From assembly GCF_003201865.1 (NCBI RefSeq), contig NZ_QJJJ01000003.1:248001-312000 (forward strand): DNA of 64,000 bases, written 5' to 3'. Each line of letters starts with the position of its first letter. Position 1 is the first letter of the stretch. This document shows positions 34,845 through 43,960 of this stretch, piece by piece. Made by a program: the position numbers and the translations under genes. The notes beneath the pieces were generated by a model. The model was not told the DNA's origin, searched no databases, and worked only from the letters and a program-made list of their open reading frames with translations. Source of the stretch: Methylobacterium sp. B4. GTDB lineage: Bacteria > Pseudomonadota > Alphaproteobacteria > Rhizobiales > Beijerinckiaceae.

Positions 34845-36344
34845 TCAGCCGCACTCGCGCTCGGGCAGCGGCGCCTCGACGGTGAGGACGAGGCCGCGGG
34901 GCCTGTAGTCGATCTGCGCCGTGCCGCCGAACTCGGCGGCCAGCACCCGCTCGATCATGCGCGTGCCGAAGCCGATACGCGACGGCCTCTCGACCGGCGG
35001 CCCGTCGAGCTCCTCCCAACGGATCAGCAGCTGGCTGGGCCGCCCGGCCTCGACCTCCCAGTTCAGGATCACCCGGCCCGACTCGTTCGAGAGGCCTCCG
35101 TACTTGACGGCGTTGGTGGCCAGTTCGTGCAGGGCCATCACGACGGCCACCGTCAGGCGGGAGGTGAGGCGCACTTCCGGCCCGCCGCAGCGGATGCGGT
35201 TGCGCGGGCTGACGCGGAAGGGCTGGAGCGCGCTCTCGACCGCCTCGGCGAGGGTGACGCCGGCGGTGGATTCCGAGGTGAGGATATCGTGGGCGTTGGC
35301 CAGGGAGTTCAGGCGCGCGTCGAGGGTCTTCCGCGCATCCTCCAGGGAGGCGGCGTTGCGCAGGGTCTGGTGGGCGATGGACTGGACGGTGGCGATGGAG
35401 TTCTTGACCCGGTGCTTCATCTCCGCGGCGAGCAGGGCGCGCTGCTCGTCGGCGCGCTTGCGCTCCGTCACGTCGAGCGAGATGCCCGCCATGGAGAGCG
35501 GCGCCCCGTCCGCCCGGTAGTAGGCCCGGCCGCGCAACTGCACCCAGCGCACCTCGTCGCCGGGCGCCGTCACCCGGTGCTCCACGTCGTAGTCGGAGCG
35601 CCGCTCGATGGCCGCCTGCATGGCCGCCTGCATGCGCTCGCGGTCCTCCGGCACCACGGCGGCCACGAGGTCGTCATAGGTGAAGGGCTCGCCCAGCGGC
35701 CGCCCGAAATTCTGCTTGCACAGATCCGAGGCGACGAGCCGGCGCTCGGCGAGGTCGAGACTCCAGGCGCCAAGCCGTCCGGCGGCGAGCATGAATTCGA
35801 GGCGGTGCTCGCTGCGGGTCAGGTCGTCGTTGCGGCGCTCGACCTCCTGCTCCAGCGCATCGTGATCGCGCTGGAGCCGCACCAGCCGGTCGCGCTCCAG
35901 CGTCACGTCGAACTGCGAGGCGAAGAAGTAGGTGAGATGCCCCTCGGCGTCGAAGACCGGGGAGATCAGCAGGCGATTCCAGAAGACCTCGCCGTCCTTC
36001 TTGTGGTTGAGCAGGTCGATCTCGATCGGCACCCGCCGCTCGACCGCGTCGCGGATGCGGGCGATGTCGCGCGGGTCCGTCTCCGGCCCCTGCAGGAAGC
36101 GGCAATTGCGCCCCAGGATCTCCGGGCGCGTGTAGCCGGTCAGCCGGGTGAAGGCGTCGTTGGCGAAGACGATCGGGTTGTCGGGCCGATGCGGATCGGT
36201 GACGAGCATCGGCATCCGGGTCGCCTTGACGGCCGCGGCGAAAGGGTCGGAACTCTTGGAGACACTGACCAGCTCGGCCTCGATCCGGTCATGCTCGGCA
36301 CTGCTGGTCACGGTCGGACGAATCTCCGCGGTTCGAAAAAGCAT
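34845..36344 (-). CDS. Blue-light receptor LOV-PAS HWE-family histidine kinase
   Basis: The 499-residue protein starts at ATG 36344. Residues 35-150 are a LOV domain with the full flavin set: GRNCRFLQ (photoactive Cys81), Asn113 and Asn123 in LLNHKKDGEVFWNR, and Gln144. A second PAS domain (about 185-295) follows, then the HWE kinase core with His311 in EMKHRVKN, N-box HELATNAVKYG and the WEE motif. Blue light should form the Cys-flavin adduct and change autophosphorylation. No response regulator is adjacent. It has no membrane segment. Confidence 0.92.
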   Translation of the reverse strand: MLFRTAEIRPTVTSSAEHDRIEAELVSVSKSSDPFAAAVKATRMPMLVTDPHRPDNPIVFANDAFTRLTGYTRPEILGRNCRFLQGPETDPRDIARIRDAVERRVPIEIDLLNHKKDGEVFWNRLLISPVFDAEGHLTYFFASQFDVTLERDRLVRLQRDHDALEQEVERRNDDLTRSEHRLEFMLAAGRLGAWSLDLAERRLVASDLCKQNFGRPLGEPFTYDDLVAAVVPEDRERMQAAMQAAIERRSDYDVEHRVTAPGDEVRWVQLRGRAYYRADGAPLSMAGISLDVTERKRADEQRALLAAEMKHRVKNSIATVQSIAHQTLRNAASLEDARKTLDARLNSLANAHDILTSESTAGVTLAEAVESALQPFRVSPRNRIRCGGPEVRLTSRLTVAVVMALHELATNAVKYGGLSNESGRVILNWEVEAGRPSQLLIRWEELDGPPVERPSRIGFGTRMIERVLAAEFGGTAQIDYRPRGLVLTVEAPLPERECG

Positions 36345-36577
36345 ACGCGGCGCGGGCCGCGGCGGCATCCGCGTCGGCAGGAGGGGGGCGCCCCGAAAAC
36401 ACGGCACGGCTCTTATCACCGTCCGTCGCCGGGCGGCACATCACAGGCTTGAGAGCACAGGCACGGGGAGCGACCCAGGTATTCCCTATGCTGCCGGGCA
36501 GGCAATCCTCGAAGATCAGAGCAGGCCATCCCTCGAATTGGGAAGCCGGCCGATCCTCCGACGCTGCGCGGGCAATC

Positions 36578-38110
36578 TCAGCTGCGATAGAGACCCGCAT
36601 GCGTCTCGCGCAGAAGATTTTTCTGCACCTTTCCCATGGTGTTGCGCGGCAATTCCGGGGCGAACAGCACGCGCTTGGGACATTTGTACTTGGCGAGACG
36701 TCCTTCGAGGGCGGCGATCACGGCCGCCTCGTCCGGCGGATTGGCGCTGGGCACCACCACCGCCGTGACCCCCTCGCCGAAATCGGCGTGCGGCAGGCCG
36801 ATCACCGCGGATTCGATCACCCCCGGCAGCGCATCGATCTCGGCCTCGATCTCCTTCGGGTAGACGTTGTAGCCCCCGGTGATGATGAGGTCCTTGCCGC
36901 GGCCGACGATGTGCACGTAGCCGTCACGGTCGATCTTGCCGAGATCGCCGGTGATGAAGAACCCGTCCACCTTCAGCTCGGCGGCGGTCTTCTCCGGCAT
37001 GCGCCAATAGCCCACGAAGACGTTGGGACCCTTCACCTCGATCATCCCGACCTCCTCCGGGCCGAGCGGCGCCCCGGTCTCGGGCTCGACCACGCGCAGC
37101 GTCACCCCCGGCAGCGGAAAGCCGACCGTGCCGGCCCGCCGCGCGCCCTCGTAGGGGTTCGAGGTGTTCATGTTGGTCTCGGTCATGCCGTAGCGTTCGA
37201 GGATGGCGTGGCCGGTGCGCTCCGACCATTCCCGATGCGTCTCGGCCAGCAGCGGCGCCGAGCCCGACACGAACAGGCGCATATGGGCCGCGGCCGCGCG
37301 GGTCAGGCCCGGCTCCTTGAGCAGACGCGTGTAGAAGGTGGGCACGCCCATCATCGCGGTCGCCCGCGGCATCACTTCGAGGATCTTCTTCGGGTCGAGC
37401 TTGGGCAGGAACAGCATCGTCCCGCCCGTCGCCAGCACGATGTTGGTGGCCACGAACAGGCCGTGGGTGTGGAACACCGGCAGGGCGTGGATCAGCACGT
37501 CCCCCTCGGTGAAGTGCCAGTACTGGGCCAGCGTCAGGGCGTTCGAGGCGAGGTTGTCGTGGCTCAGCATGGCGCCCTTGGAGCGCCCGGTCGTGCCCGA
37601 GGTGTAGAGGATCGCGGCCAGGTCGTCGGGCCCGCGGGGCACGTCGGCGAAATCGGGATCGCCCGCGTCGGCGGCCTGGGCCATGCTCCCGCGCCCGGCG
37701 GCGTCGAGGGTGCGCAGCTCCGGCACGCCGGCCTGGCGGGCGACCGCCGCGAGAGCGGTCTCGCGGGCGGGATCGCAGACGAACAGGGCGGGCTCGGCAT
37801 CGCCGAGGAAGTAGGCGATCTCGGGTCCGGTATAGGCGGTGTTGAGCGGCAGGAAGACCGCGCCGGCCCGCACCGCGCCGAGATAGAGGAAGATCACCTC
37901 CGCGCTCTTCTCGACCTGCACCGCGACCCGGTCGCCGGGCTTCACCCCGAGAGCGCGCAGGGCGGCGGCATAGGCGCCGGAGCGGGCGATCAGGTCGGCG
38001 TAGCTGTAGCGGGCGCCGTCCGGCGTCTCGATGAAGGCCTTCGCGGCAGGATCCGCCGGGAGGTGGGTCCGCACGAGGTCGAACAGGTGATTGACGGACG
38101 GGCGGGCCAT
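36578..38110 (-). CDS. matB: Malonyl-CoA synthetase (acyl-CoA ligase)
   Basis: The 510-residue adenylate-forming enzyme starts at ATG 38110, with GGAGGAA upstream. The AMP-binding loop LYTSGTTGRSKGAM, ERYGMTETNMNTSNPYEG, TGDLGKID and the final catalytic Lys in GKVQKNLLR are all present. ERYGMTETNM and the MatB-like C-terminus favour malonate as substrate, giving malonyl-CoA from free malonate and CoA. A related short dicarboxylate is possible. Confidence 0.88.
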   Translation of the reverse strand: MARPSVNHLFDLVRTHLPADPAAKAFIETPDGARYSYADLIARSGAYAAALRALGVKPGDRVAVQVEKSAEVIFLYLGAVRAGAVFLPLNTAYTGPEIAYFLGDAEPALFVCDPARETALAAVARQAGVPELRTLDAAGRGSMAQAADAGDPDFADVPRGPDDLAAILYTSGTTGRSKGAMLSHDNLASNALTLAQYWHFTEGDVLIHALPVFHTHGLFVATNIVLATGGTMLFLPKLDPKKILEVMPRATAMMGVPTFYTRLLKEPGLTRAAAAHMRLFVSGSAPLLAETHREWSERTGHAILERYGMTETNMNTSNPYEGARRAGTVGFPLPGVTLRVVEPETGAPLGPEEVGMIEVKGPNVFVGYWRMPEKTAAELKVDGFFITGDLGKIDRDGYVHIVGRGKDLIITGGYNVYPKEIEAEIDALPGVIESAVIGLPHADFGEGVTAVVVPSANPPDEAAVIAALEGRLAKYKCPKRVLFAPELPRNTMGKVQKNLLRETHAGLYRS

Positions 38111-38273
38111 CTCGCGTTCCTCCCTGGGAGTTCTTGGGTCCCGCATTGGCGCGGGCGGGCGCTCGGTTCAAGCGCGAACCGCGTTGCGCGCCGGGAGGAT
38201 CGCTTTCAAAGCGCGTCCGACGTGTCTCGACGAGCCGCCCGGCGGCAGGGCTGGCGTTCCGTTCCAGGACCGC

Positions 38274-38714
38274 TCAATCCTTCGGGATGCGCCCGACCGA
38301 GCAGAGCGTGCGCAGGGCGCCCGCGCTGTCGGTGTAGCAGCTTGCCGACCAGCCGTTCTGCTGGATGAAGGATTTGCGCCCCTCGCGCAGGGCCGTCTCG
38401 TAGGCGCGCCCGAGGATCGGCTGCACGGTCGATGCGGGCTCGCCGACCACGATCTCGGCGGCGACCGTCAGCTCGCGAAAATAGGCCTCGGACGGAGACG
38501 GATCGCCGGAGGCGGCCTGCACGATGGGCTGGGCGCGGCAGGTGAGGTCGAGCTTGACCCCGCTCGCCGCCCGCACCTCGATGCTCGGACCGACCCGCCG
38601 CCCGAGCTTCTTCGCCCCCGTGGCCGCGGCGACCTGGGCGGCGAGCGTGTCGCACTCGTCGGCCCGGGCGGCGGTCGAGAGCAAGAGCAGGGCGGCGAGA
38701 AGCGGGACGAGCAT
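38274..38714 (-). CDS. Exported hypothetical protein, 146 aa
   Basis: Not recognised. ATG 38714 starts a signal peptide (MLVPLLAALLLLSTAARA-DE). The mature protein has four cysteines (ECDTL, LTCRA, ASCYT, TLCSV) likely paired in disulphides, and an alternating hydrophobic pattern that suggests a beta-rich fold. It probably resides in the periplasm. No neighbour suggests a role. Confidence 0.7.
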   Translation of the reverse strand: MLVPLLAALLLLSTAARADECDTLAAQVAAATGAKKLGRRVGPSIEVRAASGVKLDLTCRAQPIVQAASGDPSPSEAYFRELTVAAEIVVGEPASTVQPILGRAYETALREGRKSFIQQNGWSASCYTDSAGALRTLCSVGRIPKD

Positions 38715-39048
38715 GGCGGCGGATCGAACTCCTTCCGCTCCCGGCCGAGGACGGGCCGATCGTCCGGGAGCTTCGTGGATCCCGTTTAGATCATCGTCCC
38801 GTTCCTGGCTTCCCGATTTCGGTCGCGGACGGAACGGGCATGGCTAGGGGACACCGCGGAGACCTGCGGCACCTGTGGAGCGCGCCGGCAAAGACGAGGC
38901 GTCACAGCCCCTTGGCCTGTGGATACCCCCTGTGGACGGATGTGGACGAAGCGCCGGGCTTGACCCCGGCAAGTGGGCGGCGGAAACCTGCCCGCCGCCG
39001 CGCCGCGAGACGCGCGGGCCTGGGACGAGACGATCGGAAGGAACGGGA
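38715..39048. other. 334-base gap with a cluster of TGTGGA motifs
   Basis: No gene is supported. It lies between a minus-strand gene and the plus-strand collagen-like gene. TGTGGA occurs at 38874, 38918, 38931 and 38941. The second (TGTGGATAC) differs by one base from the reverse complement of a DnaA box (TGTGGATAA). The next two (TGTGGACG) are weaker. Confidence 0.35.
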
Positions 39049-39927
39049 ATGCCGACGACGCGCAGCCTGGGACGACGGCCGTGGCCGATCCTGATCGCGA
39101 TGAGCCTCGCGTTCGCCGCGCCGGCCGCGGCCCAGCAGCCCGGCCCGGGCGAGCCCTCGGCCGCCCCGCAACGCGCAGCCCCTCAGCGCGCCGCCCGTAA
39201 GGCGCCGAGCCAGCCGGCCCAGCCGATCCAGATCTGGGATGCACGCATCGAGGGTGGGGACCTGCGCATCAGCGGCAGCGTGCGCAAGAGCGGGGTGACC
39301 GTGATCCTCGATGAGGACATCTCGGTCCTGTCCGACCGGCGGGGACGCTTCGAGTTCCGGCTGCCCTACCGCCCGGCGACCTGCGTCGCGGTCATCAAGG
39401 CGGGCGAGGACGAGCGGGAGGCGGTGGTCGCCAATTGCGCGCCGGAAGGCCCGGCCGGCAAGGCGGGCGAGCCTGGACCGGCCGGCACGGCGGGATTGCA
39501 GGGGCCGCCCGGCTCGGCTGGACCGAAAGGGGAGCCGGGGCCCAAGGGTGATCAGGGGCCGAAGGGTGACCATGGGCCGAAGGGTGAGCCGGGACCGAAG
39601 GGTGAGCCGGGGGCCAAGGGCGAGGCGGGCATGGCCGGACCGCCCGGGCCCGGCGGCCCCAAGGGTGAGCCGGGCCTCAAGGGTGAGGCCGGTGCGCCGG
39701 GTGCGCCGGGACCGAAGGGCGAGGCCGCTCGGGCGAGCGCCGCGCCGTTCCGCGTCGTGCGGGCGCAATCCTGCGGGGAGAGCGGCTGCACGCTGGCCTG
39801 CGAGACGGGCGAGGTGCTGGCCTCGGCCACCTGCCTCAAGGGCGCCGGGGCGAGCCTGAGCTCGGAGCGGGAGGGCACCTGCCCCGCCGACAGCGGCGGC
39901 ATGGTCGGAATCTGCGCCCGTCCCTAG
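39049..39927 (+). CDS. Exported collagen-like (Gly-X-Y) protein
   Basis: The 292-residue protein starts at ATG 39049 with GGAAGGAAC upstream. A signal peptide (residues 1-29, ending AAAQQ) is followed by a Pro/Gln-rich stretch, a small beta-type domain (about 60-130, with Cys112 and Cys130), and 31 uninterrupted Gly-X-Y triplets (residues 134-226) rich in GPK-GEP and GPK-GDQ. The C-terminal 66 residues hold six cysteines. Lys-Gly-Glu/Asp pairs stabilise bacterial collagen triple helices through salt bridges, so a secreted trimer is expected. The coding region has an 18-base tandem repeat. Confidence 0.9.
   Translation: MPTTRSLGRRPWPILIAMSLAFAAPAAAQQPGPGEPSAAPQRAAPQRAARKAPSQPAQPIQIWDARIEGGDLRISGSVRKSGVTVILDEDISVLSDRRGRFEFRLPYRPATCVAVIKAGEDEREAVVANCAPEGPAGKAGEPGPAGTAGLQGPPGSAGPKGEPGPKGDQGPKGDHGPKGEPGPKGEPGAKGEAGMAGPPGPGGPKGEPGLKGEAGAPGAPGPKGEAARASAAPFRVVRAQSCGESGCTLACETGEVLASATCLKGAGASLSSEREGTCPADSGGMVGICARP
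39448..39726 (+). repeat. Collagen Gly-X-Y repeat region (18-base tandem units)
   Basis: Thirty-one consecutive Gly-X-Y codon triplets. The centre is built of near-identical 18-base units around CCGAAGGGTGA(G/C/T), which supply the GPKGEP and GPKGDx steps. Such units can expand or contract by slippage. Confidence 0.9.
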
Positions 39928-41144
39928 CGCTCGGACAGCCATGCCATCAGGCCGGCGGCTGCCGCGCGGCCGCCGGCGAAGGCCGCCTGGAGCAGGTAGC
40001 CGCCGGTCGGGGCCTCCCAATCGAGCATCTCGCCGGCGACGAAGGTGCCGGGCCGCGCCCGCAGCATGAAGCGCGCGTCGATCGCATCGAAGGCGACCCC
40101 GCCCGCCGAGGAGATCGCCCGCGCGATCGGGGCCGGCGACAGCAGCCGTAAGGGCGCCGCCTTGATCGCCGCGGCCAGGGCCGCCGGCTCGCTCGGCAGC
40201 GTGTTGGCATGCGCCTCGCGCAGCAGTCCCGCCGCGGCGGGGCTCAGGGCGGCGGCCTTGCGCAGGCGCGTCGACAGGCTCTCTCCGGAGCGGCTGCGGG
40301 CGAGCCGGGCGGCGAGCGCGGGCACGTCGAGATCGGGGCGCAGGTCGAGGACGAGGCTCGCCGCCCCGTCGCGCTCGATCGCCTCGCGGATCGGCCGCGA
40401 GAGCGCGTAGATCAGGCCGCCCTCGATGCCGTCCTTCGTCGCGATTGCCTCGCCGCGGGCGCGGTGCTCGCCGATCCGCGCGGCGACGCGCTTGAGGGGC
40501 TCGCCGGCGAAGCGTTCCGAGAAATGGTCCGACCACGCCACGGTGAAGCCGACATTGGCGGGCTTCAGCGGCGCGACCGCAACGCCCTCGGCCGTCAGCA
40601 GCGGCACCCAGGCCCCATCCGATCCCAGGCGCGGCCAGCTCGCGCCGCCCAGCGCCAGCAGGCTCGCCCGTGGCCGGACGGCGAGCGGCCCCTCCGGCGT
40701 CTCGAAGCGGAGGCTTCCGTCGCCGAAGCCGACGAGGCGGTGCCGGGTCCGGATCGTCACGCCGAGCCCGTCGAGCCGGGCGAGCCAGGCCCGCAGCAGG
40801 GGCGAGGCCTTGAAGCTCTCGGGAAAGACCCGCCCGCTCGAGCCGACGAAGGTGGCCTGGCCCAGATCCGCGCTCCAGTCCCGCAACGCCGCGGGCGGGA
40901 AAGCCTCGACGGAGGCCGTGAGGCGCGGCTCGGCCGGATGATAGCGGCGCAGGAAATCCGGCAGCGGCTCGGAATGGGTGAGATTGAGGCCGCCCCGGCC
41001 GGCGATGAGGAGCTTTCGCGCGACCGAGGGCATCCGCTCGTACACCGTGACGGGAAGCCCCGCCCCGGCCAGCACCTCCGCCGCGGCCAACCCTGCCGGC
41101 CCGCCGCCGACGACGGCGACCGCACTCTCCCGATCCCTGCTCAT
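39924..41144 (-). CDS. BaiN/HI0933-type FAD-dependent flavoprotein
   Basis: The 406-residue protein starts at ATG 41144. It has an FAD-binding [13 protein letters not shown] motif at the start, [18 protein letters not shown] typical of this family, and [14 protein letters not shown]. It resembles the TIGR03862-type flavoproteins of unknown oxidoreductase function. Its stop codon and that of the collagen-like gene overlap in a shared CTAG, tail to tail. Confidence 0.88.
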   Translation of the reverse strand: MSRDRESAVAVVGGGPAGLAAAEVLAGAGLPVTVYERMPSVARKLLIAGRGGLNLTHSEPLPDFLRRYHPAEPRLTASVEAFPPAALRDWSADLGQATFVGSSGRVFPESFKASPLLRAWLARLDGLGVTIRTRHRLVGFGDGSLRFETPEGPLAVRPRASLLALGGASWPRLGSDGAWVPLLTAEGVAVAPLKPANVGFTVAWSDHFSERFAGEPLKRVAARIGEHRARGEAIATKDGIEGGLIYALSRPIREAIERDGAASLVLDLRPDLDVPALAARLARSRSGESLSTRLRKAAALSPAAAGLLREAHANTLPSEPAALAAAIKAAPLRLLSPAPIARAISSAGGVAFDAIDARFMLRARPGTFVAGEMLDWEAPTGGYLLQAAFAGGRAAAAGLMAWLSER

Positions 41145-41424
41145 GCCCCGGGGAGGCCCCGAGAGGGCCCCGCTGTCAAGCGGGATAGACCGCGCGAGAT
41201 GAAACCCGTGCGGCCCTTGAATCGACGCGGCCGCCTCTCTAACTGCCCCGGATCGGCTGCGGGCCCCTCTGGCGGAACGCGCACCGTGCGTCTCACGAGG
41301 CTGCCCGCATACGGGAGCCATTCCCCGTCCGCGCTGCCGCGGCGGCCCGACCGTGAGAGGCGCGGAAGACGCGTCCGTGATGTCGGAGCCGATGCTCTCC
41401 TTGAGTGAAGCATCGGGGTCCCGC

Positions 41425-42447
41425 ATGATGGAACTTCTCACCTACGAGTGGCTCGGCAAACCCGTCTGGATGTGGCTGGGCTTCCACGCGCTCGTGGCAG
41501 GCCTGCTCGCCTTCGATCTCGGCCTGCTCCACCGCGACAAGAACCACGAGATCGGCGTGAAGGAGAGCCTTCTCCTCACCGCCTTCTACTTCACCCTCGG
41601 CCTGCTCTACGGCGGCTGGATCTGGTGGATGCTCGGGGCCAATCCGGCCCAGGAATACGTGACCGGCCTCGTGATCGAGAAGTCGCTGTCGATGGACAAC
41701 GTCTTCGTCATCGCGGTCATCCTCACCTCCCTCGGGGTGCCGCGGGCGGCCCAGCACCGGGTGCTGGTCTGGGGCATCCTCGCAGCGGTGATCCTGCGCG
41801 GCGTGATGATCGGGCTCGGCTCGATCCTCGTGCAGCAGGCCCACTGGGTGCTGTCGATCTTCGCCGTCTTCCTGATCTATGCCGGCATCAAGATGCTGGT
41901 CTCGAAGGAGGAGGACCAGCACGACATCCGCGAGAGCGCGTCGATGCGCTTCCTCAAGCGGTTCGTGCGCGTCACCGACAAGCCCGAGGGCCAAGCCTTC
42001 ATCGTGCGCAGGCCCGATCCGGAGACCGGCCGGATGGTGCGGTGGCTGACGCCGCTCGCCGTGGCGCTGGTGCTCGTCAACATCGCGGACGTGATCTTCG
42101 CCGTCGACAGCGTGCCGGCGATCTTCGCCATCACCACCGATCCGTTCATCGTCTACACGTCCAACATCTTCGCGATCCTGGGCTTGCGCGCGCTCTACTT
42201 CGCGCTCGCCGCGATGGTGGACCGGTTCGCCTACCTCAAGACGGCGCTCGCCTTCATCCTGCTCTTCATCGGCGGCAAGATCGTCGTGGCCGACACGTTG
42301 GAGCTGGTCCACCTGCCGCCGTGGGTGTCCCTGCTCGTTACCCTCGTGCTGCTCACGATCGGCGTCGTCTACAGCCTGTGGCGCACTCGCGGCGCGGTGG
42401 AGGCGGCGCCCGAGAAGCCGCACCGGGAGGCCGCCCAGCGCGGCTGA
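41425..42447 (+). CDS. TerC family membrane protein
   Basis: The 340-residue protein has about nine membrane helices and the TerC metal motifs SMDNVFVIAVI and NIADVIFAVDSVPAIFAIT. TerC/Alx proteins export manganese or other metal ions, or confer tellurite tolerance; the Alx-like layout (N-terminal helices before the first motif) favours manganese. ATG 41425 or the adjacent 41428 is taken; upstream in-frame ATGs at 41353 and 41380 would add non-conserved residues. Confidence 0.88.
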   Translation: MMELLTYEWLGKPVWMWLGFHALVAGLLAFDLGLLHRDKNHEIGVKESLLLTAFYFTLGLLYGGWIWWMLGANPAQEYVTGLVIEKSLSMDNVFVIAVILTSLGVPRAAQHRVLVWGILAAVILRGVMIGLGSILVQQAHWVLSIFAVFLIYAGIKMLVSKEEDQHDIRESASMRFLKRFVRVTDKPEGQAFIVRRPDPETGRMVRWLTPLAVALVLVNIADVIFAVDSVPAIFAITTDPFIVYTSNIFAILGLRALYFALAAMVDRFAYLKTALAFILLFIGGKIVVADTLELVHLPPWVSLLVTLVLLTIGVVYSLWRTRGAVEAAPEKPHREAAQRG

Positions 42448-42585
42448 GCCGATCCGGATCGGGCCGACATCCCGATCCGGCACGCTGCGCCCGGACAGGG
42501 CGAGAGCGCTTCGTTCACGATCTTGGGCAATCCTGGGGACAGGCTGGGGAACCAGCCGCGTTCCTTGCGTTTCCCGGGGCCGATC

Positions 42586-42885
42586 ATGCGGCGTTTCCTG
42601 ACCAGCGGCATCAAGGCGATCCTGGCGGTCGCCGCTCTGTCCACCGCCGCCCACTGGGCGATGCGCCTTCAGCGGGAGCCGGCGGCGTCCGCCATGCCGG
42701 TGGCCGCCCTGCCCGATCCGGTGACGACCGGCTCGATCACCCCGCGCAAGGTCGAGCGCGCGGCCGACGCGTCGGTCATGCCCGCGAGCCTCGGGGCCGG
42801 CCTCGATCAGCAGCACCTCGCCAAGCTGATGGCGGGCGCGTCCACGGACCGGCCGAAAGTCCAGAAGGCCGTGGCCAAGCGCTGA
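42586..42885 (+). CDS. Small hypothetical membrane-anchored protein, 99 aa
   Basis: Not recognised. ATG 42586 gives MRRFLTSGIKAILAVAALSTAAHWAMRL, one N-terminal membrane helix or uncleaved signal; the rest is polar, Pro/Ala-rich and likely disordered, including SITPRKVERAAD. A start 63 bases upstream is possible. It is convergent with the PfpI gene. Confidence 0.55.
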   Translation: MRRFLTSGIKAILAVAALSTAAHWAMRLQREPAASAMPVAALPDPVTTGSITPRKVERAADASVMPASLGAGLDQQHLAKLMAGASTDRPKVQKAVAKR

Positions 42886-42934
42886 ACCGACGAAACGGCC
42901 GCCGGGCGGCAGCCCGACGGCCTCGGACGGTCGA

Positions 42935-43513
42935 TCAGGCGGCCAGCCGGCGCGGCTCGTGGCGGCCCTCGCGGATCTCCTCGACGATCTTGGCGCAGAA
43001 GGCGTCGAGATCGCCGGGGTTTCGGCTCGTGACGATGCCGCCGTCGGTGACGACCTCCTTGTCCTGCCAGTTGCCGCCCGCGTTGATCACGTCGGTCTTG
43101 ATCGAGGAGAACGAGGTCAGCGTCCGGCCCTTGACCGCGCCCGCCTCGATCAGCAGCCAGGGCGCGTGGCAGATCGCGGCCACCACCTTGCCGGAGGTGA
43201 GGAAGCTGCGGATCACCTCCAGCGCCTTGGGCTCGCCCCGCAGCTTGTCCGGGTTGATCTGCCCGCCCGGCAGCACCAGCGCGTCGTAGGCGTCCGGGTT
43301 CACGCTCTCGACATCGAGGTCGACCGAGACCTCCTTGCCCCAATCGGTCTTGTCCCAACCGCGGATCGTGCCCTTGGACTGGCGCGATTGCGGGCTCGCG
43401 ACCGTCACGGTCGCGCCGGCTTGCGCGAGTTTGGCCTGCGGCACGGTCAGTTCGCTTTCCTCGAAGCCGTCGGTGGCCAGGATGAGGATCTTGGCGTCGC
43501 GAATGTCGGGCAT
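42935..43513 (-). CDS. DJ-1/PfpI family protein (stress protease/deglycase type)
   Basis: The 192-residue protein starts at ATG 43513 with GGAGAG upstream. The nucleophile elbow AAICHAPW holds the active Cys, with Glu in GFEESEL and the usual LVLPGGQINPD loop. PfpI/YhbO relatives act as proteases or protein/nucleotide deglycases in stress. An EcfG-type promoter at 43551-43575 fits general stress control. Confidence 0.92.
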   Translation of the reverse strand: MPDIRDAKILILATDGFEESELTVPQAKLAQAGATVTVASPQSRQSKGTIRGWDKTDWGKEVSVDLDVESVNPDAYDALVLPGGQINPDKLRGEPKALEVIRSFLTSGKVVAAICHAPWLLIEAGAVKGRTLTSFSSIKTDVINAGGNWQDKEVVTDGGIVTSRNPGDLDAFCAKIVEEIREGRHEPRRLAA

Positions 43514-43550
43514 GGTATCTCTCCGGATCGAATGAGGGATTTGCCGGGCC

Positions 43551-43575
43551 AACAGGTCGCCCCGCAGGCGGTTCC
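43551..43575 (-). promoter_or_regulatory. Putative EcfG-type promoter of the PfpI gene
   Basis: Minus-strand GGAAC (43575-43571), 17-base spacer, then GTT (43553-43551) followed by GG. It ends 38 bases before the PfpI ATG. It matches the mirrored site for the divergent gene in elements, spacing and the first spacer base (C). Confidence 0.55.
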
Positions 43576-43625
43576 TGCGCCGGACACGCGGCCGCACCCG
43601 GGACGGGGCGAGACGAAGAGAGAAC

Positions 43626-43650
43626 GGAACCGCACCGGCAGGCATGTGTT
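43626..43650 (+). promoter_or_regulatory. Putative EcfG-type promoter of the proline-rich gene
   Basis: GGAAC (43626-43630), 17-base spacer, then GTT (43648-43650) followed by GG, 37 bases before ATG 43687. Pattern and distance to the start are nearly identical to the divergent site at 43551-43575. Confidence 0.55.
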
Positions 43651-43686
43651 GGACGCCCATCCCCGACACCAGAATGGAGGCGGCCC

Positions 43687-43908
43687 ATGGCCAATCCCGG
43701 CGTCCCGACACCCGATCCGACCCCCGGCGGCAACATCCCCGGCGACCTTCCCCCACCGCCGCAGCCGGACGACATGCCGGATATCGGCCCGACCGGTCCG
43801 CGCACGCCCTATCCCGTGGACGATCCCGGGATCGACGAACCCAAGGGTCCCGGCTCCGAGCCCGATTATCTGCCCGGCGGCCCAACGGATCCCGGCATCC
43901 GGCTCTAG
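43687..43908 (+). CDS. Small proline/aspartate-rich protein, 73 aa
   Basis: Starts at ATG 43687 with GGAGGCGG just upstream. The protein is nearly a quarter proline, with Asp and Gly, and surely disordered (for example GDLPPPPQPDDMPDIGP). No known family; the composition recalls small stress-induced hydrophilic proteins. The strong ribosome site and the EcfG-type promoter support it as real. It is divergent from the PfpI gene. Confidence 0.65.
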   Translation: MANPGVPTPDPTPGGNIPGDLPPPPQPDDMPDIGPTGPRTPYPVDDPGIDEPKGPGSEPDYLPGGPTDPGIRL

Positions 43909-43923
43909 CCCTCGTTGCGAGGA

Positions 43924-43960
43924 CCGGCCTCCGGCGCCTTCAGCTCAGGCGCCGGAGGCC
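43924..43960 (+). terminator. Strong terminator-like hairpin after the proline-rich gene
   Basis: A perfect 14-base stem (CGGCCTCCGGCGCC / GGCGCCGGAGGCCG) with a nine-base loop TTCAGCTCA begins 15 bases past the stop at 43908. There is no T-run, as is common in GC-rich genomes. Confidence 0.6.

Noticed and set aside
38902..40536. Minus-strand frame of 544 codons across the collagen-like gene
   Set aside because: Created by the repetitive Gly-X-Y coding region on the other strand; the collagen reading has signal peptide and ribosome site.
41200..41424. Possible yybP-ykoY manganese riboswitch ahead of terC
   Set aside because: A GGGAG loop and a GACCGTGAG segment are there, but I could not fit the consensus stems, so I do not call it.
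42548..42571. GGAAC-N16-GTT, EcfG-like, before the gene at 42586
   Set aside because: The GTT lies only 14 bases from the start codon, too close for a usual transcript leader unless the real start is further downstream.
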